Assembly (NCBI RefSeq): GCF_014874095.1
Contig: NZ_JADBEB010000001.1
Location: forward strand, 6,200,001 to 6,264,000
Length of the DNA: 64,000 bases
Origin: Plantactinospora soyae
GTDB taxonomy: Bacteria; Actinomycetota; Actinomycetes; Mycobacteriales; Micromonosporaceae
Direction: 5' to 3'
Shown here: piece by piece, positions 16,452 to 23,546 of the stretch
How the letters are laid out: each line of letters starts with the position of its first letter
How positions within the stretch are numbered: position 1 is the stretch's first letter
Program-made: the position numbers and the translations under genes
Notes under the pieces: generated by a model
The model's input: the letters and a program-made list of their open reading frames with translations, nothing else
Told to the model about the DNA's origin: nothing
Database searches by the model: none

Positions 16452-18650
16452 GTGCTCCGCAACCACGGTAGGTTCGTGTCCCGCCATCCGAAGAAGATCC
16501 TCGGCGTCGCGGCGCTGCTGCTCGCCGGTGCCGTCTATCTCGGGATGGGCGCGTTCGACGTCCTGCGCAGCGGCGGGTTCGAGGACCCCGCCGCCGAGTC
16601 GACCCGGGCCAGGGACCTGATCGAGTCCGAGTTCGGCGGGCAGACAAACCTCGTCCTGCTGGTCCGGGCGAAGGAGGGGACCGTGGACAGCCCCGCCGTC
16701 CGCGAGGCCGGGGCCGCGCTGACGACCCGGCTGGCCGGCGAGTCCGGGGTCGAGAACGTCGGATCGTACTGGCAGAACAACGTGCCTGACCTCCGCTCGG
16801 CCGACGGCACGATGGCGCTGGTGCTCGGGCACGTCGCCGGGGACGACGAGCAGGTGAGCGACCGTACCGAGGCGTTGCTGGCCCGGTTCCCCGCCGACGA
16901 GGGGCCGGTGACCGTCACACCCGGCGGCGAGGTGGTGGCCAACCAGGACGTACGCGACGAGGTCAACCGGAGCCTGGTGCTGGCCGAGGCGATCGCCGTA
17001 CCCGCGATCCTGCTGCTGCTCGTGCTGGTCTTCGGCAGTGTGATGTCGACGATGGTGCCACTGGTCATCGCCGCCGCCGCCACCGCCGGCACCCTCGCCG
17101 AGCTGTACCTGCTGGGCTCGGTCACCGACGTCTCGGAGTTCGCGATCAACCTGGCCACGGCGCTCGCCCTCGGGCTCAGCGTCGACTACGCCCTGCTGAT
17201 GGTGAGCCGGTTCCGGGAACGGCTCGCCGCCGGTGACCCGGTACCGGAGGCGGTGGCCACGACGATGGGCACCGCGGGCCGGACCATCGTCTTCTCCGCC
17301 GCCACCGTCGCCGCGGCTCTGGCCGCCCTGCTGGTGTTTCCGCAGTTCTTCCTCCGCTCCTTCGCCTACGCCGGGATCGGCGTGGTGCTGATCGCCGCCG
17401 CCACCGCGCTGGTGGTGACCCCGGCCCTGCTCGCCCTGCTCGGCCACCGGATCAACGGAGGTCGGCTGCCCTGGTCCCGGGCCGCCCGTGGGGCCGACTC
17501 ACCGGTCTGGGGCGGTCTGGCCGCCGTCGTGATGCGACGCCCGCTGCTCACCGCGACGCCGGTGGTCGTACTGCTGCTGCTCGCCGCCGCGCCGCTGTCG
17601 GCGGTGCACTTCGGCAGCCCGGACCAGGGCGCGTTGCCGCAGCGGGTCGCCAGTCGACAGGTGGCCGACACCATCCGGGACCACTTCGACGCGAACGTCT
17701 GGACCGCGACCGACATCGTCGTACCCGGCCAGGTCGAGCCGGACGAGCTGGCCGGGTACGCCGGCCGGCTCGTCGCGCTGCCCGGGGTGGCCGGCACCAT
17801 CACCAGTGTCGGCGCGTTCAGCCGGGACGGCGCCGGCCCCGGCGACCCCGGCCTGGGCAGCCCGGACGCGCAACGGCTGTCGGTGTTCACCACCGTCCCG
17901 CCGAAGTCCGACACCGCGCAGAAACTCATCCGGGCGATCCGGGCTGTTCCCGGACCAGGGAACGCGTCGACCCTGGTCAGCAGCTCCGAGGCGCGGCTGG
18001 CGGACACCAAGAAGGCCATCGGCGACCGGCTTCCGCTGGCCGGGCTGCTCGTCGGACTCACCACCTTCATCGCGCTGTTCCTGTTCACCGGCAGCGTGAT
18101 CCAGCCGGTCCGGGCGCTGCTGTTGAACGTACTCAGCCTCTCCGCGACCCTCGGGGTGATGGTCTGGGTGTTCCAGCAGGGACACCTGGCGGACTGGCTC
18201 GGCTTCACCCCACGCCCGCTGGACACCGCGATGACCGTACTGCTGCTCTGTGTCGCCTTCGGGTTGTCGATGGACTACGAGGTCTTCCTGATCAGTCGGA
18301 TACACGAACTGCATCTCGCCGGCCACGACACCCGGACGGCGGTGATCGAGGGCCTGGCCCGGACCGGCCGGATCGTCTCGGCGGCGGCCGCGCTGCTCGC
18401 GATCAGCTTCTTCGCCTTCGGTACCAGTTCGGTGAGCTTCCTCCAGATGTTCGGCCTCGGCACCGGGCTGGCGATCCTGATCGACGCGACCCTGGTACGC
18501 GGTGTGCTGGTGCCGGCCCTGATGCGTGCCTTCGGACCCCGGATCTGGTACGCGCCCCGGCTGCTGCGCCGGCTGCACGAACGGGTCGATCTCAGCGAGT
18601 CCTCCCGGGAGGAGGTGATCCCGCTGGCCCCGGCCACAGTTGAGCGTTGA
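16452..18650 (+). CDS. MMPL/RND-family transporter
   Basis: About 732 aa with the two-fold MMPL layout: one N-terminal membrane helix, an extracytoplasmic loop, a five-helix bundle, then the same pattern again. The paired proton-relay motifs LGLSVDYALLMVSRFRE and FGLSMDYEVFLISR are both intact. GTG 16452 was chosen because GGGAGG lies at 16437-16442; an in-frame GTG at 16377 would add 25 residues of low complexity. As the last + strand gene before a strong hairpin, it is a candidate exporter for the cluster product; substrate unknown. Confidence 0.85.
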   Translation: MLRNHGRFVSRHPKKILGVAALLLAGAVYLGMGAFDVLRSGGFEDPAAESTRARDLIESEFGGQTNLVLLVRAKEGTVDSPAVREAGAALTTRLAGESGVENVGSYWQNNVPDLRSADGTMALVLGHVAGDDEQVSDRTEALLARFPADEGPVTVTPGGEVVANQDVRDEVNRSLVLAEAIAVPAILLLLVLVFGSVMSTMVPLVIAAAATAGTLAELYLLGSVTDVSEFAINLATALALGLSVDYALLMVSRFRERLAAGDPVPEAVATTMGTAGRTIVFSAATVAAALAALLVFPQFFLRSFAYAGIGVVLIAAATALVVTPALLALLGHRINGGRLPWSRAARGADSPVWGGLAAVVMRRPLLTATPVVVLLLLAAAPLSAVHFGSPDQGALPQRVASRQVADTIRDHFDANVWTATDIVVPGQVEPDELAGYAGRLVALPGVAGTITSVGAFSRDGAGPGDPGLGSPDAQRLSVFTTVPPKSDTAQKLIRAIRAVPGPGNASTLVSSSEARLADTKKAIGDRLPLAGLLVGLTTFIALFLFTGSVIQPVRALLLNVLSLSATLGVMVWVFQQGHLADWLGFTPRPLDTAMTVLLLCVAFGLSMDYEVFLISRIHELHLAGHDTRTAVIEGLARTGRIVSAAAALLAISFFAFGTSSVSFLQMFGLGTGLAILIDATLVRGVLVPALMRAFGPRIWYAPRLLRRLHERVDLSESSREEVIPLAPATVER

Positions 18651-18692
18651 CCGGACCGGCCCCCGCACCGCTGCCTGACTTCCGGTCGGGGT

Positions 18693-18732
18693 GGTTCCGT
18701 GCGGCGGCGTCGAGCTACCGCCGCACGGAACC
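18693..18732. terminator. Strong bidirectional hairpin between convergent genes
   Basis: A perfect 15-bp stem (18693-18707 with 18718-18732) encloses a 10-base loop. It lies between the MMPL stop (18650) and the stop of the minus-strand hemopexin-repeat gene (18743), as expected for a shared terminator. No T-run follows, as is common in actinomycetes. Confidence 0.85.
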
Positions 18733-18742
18733 CGCCCGCGAG

Positions 18743-20470
18743 TCAGACCTGCACACAGGTGATCGTGTACGTCGGCTCCACCCAGGTCCGGTCGCCGGTG
18801 ATGATTCCCCGTACGGTGATGGTCTGCGCCGTCCCGTCCGCCCGCTGGACCTGGTAGGTCGAGGTCACGTTCCGGAGCAGGACCAGATCCGAGGAGTCCA
18901 TCAGCAGTGACCGGGGCTTCCCCTCCTGGTCGGTGACGTTCGCGAGTTCCCTGCCGAGGTAGCCGGTCAGCTGTGTCTGCCGGGCCGGCTCGACGAGCAC
19001 GCGGTCGAGCAGACCCCGAAGCGCCGACAGTTCGACCACCTCGGGGCGGGTGGTGCCGTCCGAGTAGCCGACCCGTACGTGCCGCAGGACGAGCAGGGTC
19101 AGGTACGGCTGGAGCTGCTCGTAGAACTCGTAGACCCTGACCTTGTCGGTGGAGTTCTTCTCCTCGAAGATCTCCTTCTTCAGGATCTTCGCCGACTGGG
19201 TGAACTCGTCCTCGGAGTTGTACGTCTTCTGCTCGGTCTGCTTCTTGGCCTCGTCCACCTGGGTCTGCATGGAGTTGAAGGTCGCCTTGTTGAATCCCGC
19301 CCGGGTGGTGTTGGTGCCGCCCTGGACGTTGAGGGTGGCGTTGGCCTCGCCGCCCCAGAGGCTGGTCGCATTGGCGTCCGCGTGCGCCTGGGCATTCAGT
19401 TGGTACTTGTAACTCTCGGTGGACCCGCCGCTGGACGTGTTCTTGTCGACCCGGTCGTAGAAGTTCGACACGACGCTGGACTCCTGGCTCGTCAGCAGGC
19501 TCTGACCCAGGGACGTCTTGGAGGTGTCGAGGGTCTCGGTCACCAGGATCCGCTTGATGGTGGAGCCCGCGCCGATCGATCTCGTGTCGATCAGCCGTCC
19601 GAGGTGTGGCGCCCCGACCAGGGTCTCCAGGGCATAGTCCTCGACCAGGAACAGTTGCGGCCGGCCGAGGAACTGGGCGAACGCGGGAAACCTGTTCTCG
19701 ACCGAGCCCTGGTCGAGCACCCGGTTCTGCCGGAAGTCGTAGAGGACGTACCGCAGACCGGCGATGAAGAAGATGTTCTCCTCGTTCTGTCCGGTGCCGT
19801 AGAAGGCGACATCGATGCTGGTCGGGAAGTCCTCCGGCAGGTTCCACGCCTGCCTGATGGGCATCGGCCCGGCGTCCGTCCCACCGGTGTTGAGGTTGTG
19901 CCGGACGTACTGGCCGTCCTTGAAGAAGTGGATCATGCCGTGGAACCGTGACCCCACACCGTGCAGGGCCACGGGCACCCCGGAGGTGCGCCAACTTCCG
20001 TCGGGATTGGTCCACGCCCCCGTCGCCCACTCGCCGAGAACCCCACGCGGCCCGAAGTCGACCCGCCACGCCGACTCACCGGCGGTACCGGGTACGGCAG
20101 TGCTGGAGTTGATCCGGACGAACATCTCGTCCTTGAAGGCGTACCAGAGGTGGGGGAAGGCGGGACCACCCCAGACGGTGGAGTGGATGCCGGACCTGAA
20201 CATCTGGGGCAGGCTGTCCCCGGCGAAGTTGCCGGCGATCAACCGGGGCCCTTCCTCGATGCTCCCGGTCTCCAGGTCGTAGAGAAAATACTCGGCGCCC
20301 TTGAACAACCACAGCCCGTTGGGCCGGCTGGGATCGGTGTTCAGGACGGTGTCGAACAATGGCCCCGGCGTGCCCGTCTGGTGGAACGCCGTGACCGGCA
20401 TCCCCAGCGAGGTGAAGACCCGCCGCAGCTCGATGGTCGCGAGCTGCCGAAAATCGTTCTGGGTACTCAT
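18743..20470 (-). CDS. Hemopexin-repeat protein with a C-terminal domain of unknown function
   Basis: 575 aa, no signal peptide. Residues ~40-260 hold at least four hemopexin-like blades, each with an aromatic/acidic strand: FKGAEYFLYDL, FKDEMFVRIN, FKDGQYVRHN and GLRYVLYD. From ~300 the sequence changes to a Ser/Thr/Ala/Gly/Asn-rich segment without charges (about 355-405) followed by a Lys/Glu-rich predicted helix (410-450), then a beta-rich C-terminus. A polar, repetitive stretch next to a helix is reminiscent of membrane-inserting regions of pore formers, but this is only an impression. It is the last gene of a three-gene operon. I do not recognise the full architecture. Confidence 0.8.
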   Translation of the reverse strand: MSTQNDFRQLATIELRRVFTSLGMPVTAFHQTGTPGPLFDTVLNTDPSRPNGLWLFKGAEYFLYDLETGSIEEGPRLIAGNFAGDSLPQMFRSGIHSTVWGGPAFPHLWYAFKDEMFVRINSSTAVPGTAGESAWRVDFGPRGVLGEWATGAWTNPDGSWRTSGVPVALHGVGSRFHGMIHFFKDGQYVRHNLNTGGTDAGPMPIRQAWNLPEDFPTSIDVAFYGTGQNEENIFFIAGLRYVLYDFRQNRVLDQGSVENRFPAFAQFLGRPQLFLVEDYALETLVGAPHLGRLIDTRSIGAGSTIKRILVTETLDTSKTSLGQSLLTSQESSVVSNFYDRVDKNTSSGGSTESYKYQLNAQAHADANATSLWGGEANATLNVQGGTNTTRAGFNKATFNSMQTQVDEAKKQTEQKTYNSEDEFTQSAKILKKEIFEEKNSTDKVRVYEFYEQLQPYLTLLVLRHVRVGYSDGTTRPEVVELSALRGLLDRVLVEPARQTQLTGYLGRELANVTDQEGKPRSLLMDSSDLVLLRNVTSTYQVQRADGTAQTITVRGIITGDRTWVEPTYTITCVQV

Positions 20471-20497
20471 GTCCCCTGTCCTTTCTACAAGGCGGGA

Positions 20498-20995
20498 TCA
20501 GTCGATGTTCGTTCCCACCACCGCGCCACCGGACGGCGTCCAGGTGACGGTGCCGCGCTGGAACCGGCTCGTGCTCCCGCCCGGAAAATTCCCCACGCCG
20601 CTGACCGGGTAGCCAAGCCGACCGGCCTGCCAGCCGAGCTGTGCCCAGAGATCCCGGATCGGGCCGTGCACCTCGTGCGCGCCGATGTCGGCCCGCCAGT
20701 AGATGGAGCCGCCCTCGAAGTGGTTGAACCGGCCGTCCCCAGGCCCGCAGGGGGACTCGTCGGACACCGGGTACCGCAACACGCTCCGGATCCCGCCGAG
20801 CTGCGCCCACCTCACCCGGATGAGCCCGTGCACCTCGTGAGCGCCCAGCTCCGGCGTCCAGTAGATGGAGCCGTTCGCGAAGTCGCGTACCCTGCCGCGA
20901 CCGTCCGGCAGGGCCATCTCCGCGCTGCCCGCGCCGGTGTCGACCGGCGGGCCCAGCCAGGGAAGCTGCCGCCACTTGTCATCGATCGCCGACAT
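20498..20995 (-). CDS. LGFP-repeat protein
   Basis: 165 aa made of three LGFP-type repeats of about 50 residues. Each has a strand like NGSIYWTPELGAHEVHGLIR or GGSIYWRADIGAHEVHGPIR, then a WAQLGG/W segment and a YPVS turn. LGFP repeats occur in secreted actinobacterial proteins and bind the envelope or are fused to hydrolases. Here there is no signal peptide and no catalytic domain. It lies 1 base after the C2-like gene and 27 bases before the hemopexin-repeat gene, so the three should be co-transcribed. Confidence 0.85.
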   Translation of the reverse strand: MSAIDDKWRQLPWLGPPVDTGAGSAEMALPDGRGRVRDFANGSIYWTPELGAHEVHGLIRVRWAQLGGIRSVLRYPVSDESPCGPGDGRFNHFEGGSIYWRADIGAHEVHGPIRDLWAQLGWQAGRLGYPVSGVGNFPGGSTSRFQRGTVTWTPSGGAVVGTNID

Positions 20996-20996
20996 G

Positions 20997-21482
20997 TCAG
21001 TCGACCCGGTAGGTGACGAAGTAGTACGAGCTCTCCACGTCGGACTTCGCTAGTTTCGCAAGCTCGCCGGCGCCCTGCTCGGACTCGAAGACCGTGATCG
21101 AGCCAAGGAGGTCGTCGGCGGAGACGGCGTCGAAGTCCCACAGGGAAAGGCTCTGGGAGAAGGCCACCGGGACCTGGATCCCCGGTGAGACCGACTGGTC
21201 GGCCTGGATGTCGAGCGTCGACCGGTCGGTCGGCCAGATCGAGTTCCCCAACCCGCCGGCCGTGTCCATGGTGAGGTAGAGGTTGTCCGGGTCGGATCGG
21301 GCGCTGTCGATCGCCCCGATCACGCCGGGCAGGCTCTTCAGGAAGTCCTGGAGCGGGGTACCGCCGAGCTCCGCGACCGCGATCGATGGCGCGAGGCCGG
21401 CGAGAGCCTGGTTCACGCCGAAGTCGGTACCGGTGGAGTGGCGCAGGCACCAGATGTTCAGGACGGTAGCGCTGGCTGTCAT
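20997..21482 (-). CDS. C2-like beta-sandwich protein of unknown function
   Basis: 161 aa, acidic, no signal peptide. The segment SLSLWDFDAVSADDLLGSITV matches the 'LWDxDxxSxDDxxG' signature of C2-type calcium-binding beta-sandwiches and of small actinobacterial relatives that end in a similar strand. First gene of the operon; ATG 21482 follows GGAGATCC. The operon pairs it with LGFP and hemopexin-repeat proteins, both surface- or ligand-binding folds. No enzymatic motif is visible. Confidence 0.75.
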   Translation of the reverse strand: MTASATVLNIWCLRHSTGTDFGVNQALAGLAPSIAVAELGGTPLQDFLKSLPGVIGAIDSARSDPDNLYLTMDTAGGLGNSIWPTDRSTLDIQADQSVSPGIQVPVAFSQSLSLWDFDAVSADDLLGSITVFESEQGAGELAKLAKSDVESSYYFVTYRVD

Positions 21483-21633
21483 TGGGATCTCCTGGGGTTG
21501 GCGTTGCGTCTACCGTGCGGGTCCGGCCTGGGTGCGAACCTTGTGGAGCCCTTGCGGGCCGGCCGGTCACCGGCGGGTTCGGGTTCGGACCGATCCCGAT
21601 CCGAACGCGGGTACGTCCCCGGGGAGCTGGTCT

Positions 21634-21665
21634 GCAAGGTTGCCGCAAGGTCGACGGGTCAGGGT
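21634..21665. promoter_or_regulatory. SARP-box-like direct repeats in the divergent promoter region
   Basis: GCAAGGT occurs at 21634-21640 and 21645-21651, exactly 11 bp apart, with a weaker third element (TCAGGGT) about one turn further on. SARP/AfsR activators bind direct heptamers at 11-bp phasing. The same arrangement occurs at 26409-26437. The 228-base region serves both the minus-strand operon (start 21482) and the serine hydrolase gene (start 21711). Confidence 0.65.
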
Positions 21666-21710
21666 TCGACGACCATGGACGGATCGATCACCTCCACCGG
21701 GAGGGAACCA

Positions 21711-23546
21711 ATGTCGGAGTTCGCCGCCTACCACCAGGTCGATGGCGTCACCCACCAACGCCGGTTCGACGAGTTGGCCGGGTCCGGTTTCCGCCCGGTC
21801 GTGCTGAACGTCTCCGGCGACCCGGACGACCCCCGCTACGCCGCCGTATGGGTACGGCGCCCGGGGCCGGACTGGCGGGGCGTGCACGGTCTGTCGGCCC
21901 CGGACTACCAGGCGTGCCTCGACGAGCTCTCCGACCAGGGTTTCGCGCCGACGGTGCTGAGTGTGGTCGGGCCGCTTGGTGCCGAGGTCTTCGCGGCGGT
22001 GTTCGAGCAGCGCACGGAGGAGCAGTGGTTCGCCCGGCAGGGGCTCGGGTGGGACCTGGCCAGCAACCCTGACTCGCTCGCCTTCCAGCAGCGGCGGGCC
22101 TACGACGAGGGATACCTCCCGCGCTGCCTGGCGGTGTACGGGGACGCCTCCGACCGCCGCTTCGCCGGGGTGTGGGTACGGAACTCCCACGCCGTGCCGT
22201 GGTCCTGGTGGTGGACGGACTCCGGTGCGTACCGACGCTTCTTCGCCGCTCTCGTCGACAGTGGCCAGCGACCCGCCGTACTCTCGGTGGCCGGAGACGG
22301 GCGGCTGCTGTCGGTCTTCCACGACGACGGGCTGGGCGAGTGGCACGCGCGGCACGAGATGTCGGCGTCCGCGTACCAGCAGGTGTTCGACGCCCAGAAT
22401 GCCGAGGGGCGGCGACCGGTCGTGCTGGCGGCCGGCGGAGTGGGTGACTGGGCACAGTACGCGGGCGTGTTCGCGGCGGACGACGTGGCGCCGTTGCGGA
22501 GCTGGAACGTGACCGGTGGGGATTTCGCCGGTGCGGACGACCTCGACGCCGCGCTACGCCGGTTCATGGTTCATCGCGGGATCCGATCGGGAAGCGTGGC
22601 GATCGGCCGCGACGGAACGATCGTGGCCTCCCGTGGGTACACCTGGGCCGAGCCGGACTATCCGATCACCGCACCCGGTACGACCTTCCGGATCGCGAGC
22701 CTCAGCAAGATATTCACCGCCGCGGCACTCAGTCGCCTGGTCGAGGCGGGTCGGCTGGCCTGGAGCACGCCGGCCTTTCCGTTCGTCGGAATCACCTCGC
22801 CGCTGCCCGCCGGCACCCCGGTCGACCCCGCGGCGGACGCGATCACCGTCGGGCAGCTCGTGCTGCGTACCAGTCGGCTGCCCCGGGACTTCGGCCGGCA
22901 GCAGCGGGAACTCGCCACCCAGTTGGGCGTTCCGGTCGCGCCCGTACCCACGGACGTCCTCCTCCGGTACCTGTACGGGCTTCCGCTGGCCGGCGAGGTT
23001 CCCCCCGGTGGTCTCTACTCGAACGCCGCCTTCCATCTGTTGACCGAGGTCGTGGAACGGGCGTCCGGACTGCCGTTCGTCGGCGCGCTGGACCGGTACG
23101 TGCTGGCCGAGCTGGGCATCCGGGACGTGGCGGTAGCCAGGACAGCGGTACGGGCGCGCCAGCCGGGGGAGGTCGTCGGCTACGACCACGCCGACGTGCG
23201 TGCCTCGCAGCTGGACTTCGCTCCGGACGCCCTCGCCCCGAACGCCTACGGCGGGGAGATGGTGCTGGAAACCGCCCTGGGCTCCGGCGGCCTGATCACG
23301 TCCGCGCCGTCGATCGCCCGGGTGATCGCCCGCTACCCGGTGTGGAACGCCGACGACACCCATCTCACCGGGCGTGAGGTGACCACCCGGTTCGGCGCGT
23401 TCGACGGCACGTCCAGCGGAGCGACCAGCCGCCGCGACGGGCTGGATTTCGCGTTCCTGTTCAACCGGCGGGTCGCCGACGAGGAACGGGTCGAGATCAG
23501 GAACGCCATCAACGTCGTCCTGAACACTCACGGCGGGTCGTTGTAG
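21711..23546 (+). CDS. Serine hydrolase of the beta-lactamase/PBP-like family with N-terminal repeat domain
   Basis: 611 aa. Residues 1-260 consist of about five repeats of ~48 residues patterned on 'YQxxFDxLxxxGFRPVVLxVxG....RYAAVWV', like the N-terminal domain I recall in polyglycine-hydrolase-type serine proteases. Residues ~275-605 form a class C beta-lactamase/D-peptidase fold with the nucleophile in SLSK (Ser330, Lys333) and the YSN triad (Tyr436-Asn438). There is no signal peptide. ATG 21711 follows GGGAGGGA; an in-frame ATG at 21675 has no such site. The gene ends 19 bases inside the convergent SARP gene. Substrate unknown. Confidence 0.87.
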   Translation: MSEFAAYHQVDGVTHQRRFDELAGSGFRPVVLNVSGDPDDPRYAAVWVRRPGPDWRGVHGLSAPDYQACLDELSDQGFAPTVLSVVGPLGAEVFAAVFEQRTEEQWFARQGLGWDLASNPDSLAFQQRRAYDEGYLPRCLAVYGDASDRRFAGVWVRNSHAVPWSWWWTDSGAYRRFFAALVDSGQRPAVLSVAGDGRLLSVFHDDGLGEWHARHEMSASAYQQVFDAQNAEGRRPVVLAAGGVGDWAQYAGVFAADDVAPLRSWNVTGGDFAGADDLDAALRRFMVHRGIRSGSVAIGRDGTIVASRGYTWAEPDYPITAPGTTFRIASLSKIFTAAALSRLVEAGRLAWSTPAFPFVGITSPLPAGTPVDPAADAITVGQLVLRTSRLPRDFGRQQRELATQLGVPVAPVPTDVLLRYLYGLPLAGEVPPGGLYSNAAFHLLTEVVERASGLPFVGALDRYVLAELGIRDVAVARTAVRARQPGEVVGYDHADVRASQLDFAPDALAPNAYGGEMVLETALGSGGLITSAPSIARVIARYPVWNADDTHLTGREVTTRFGAFDGTSSGATSRRDGLDFAFLFNRRVADEERVEIRNAINVVLNTHGGSL

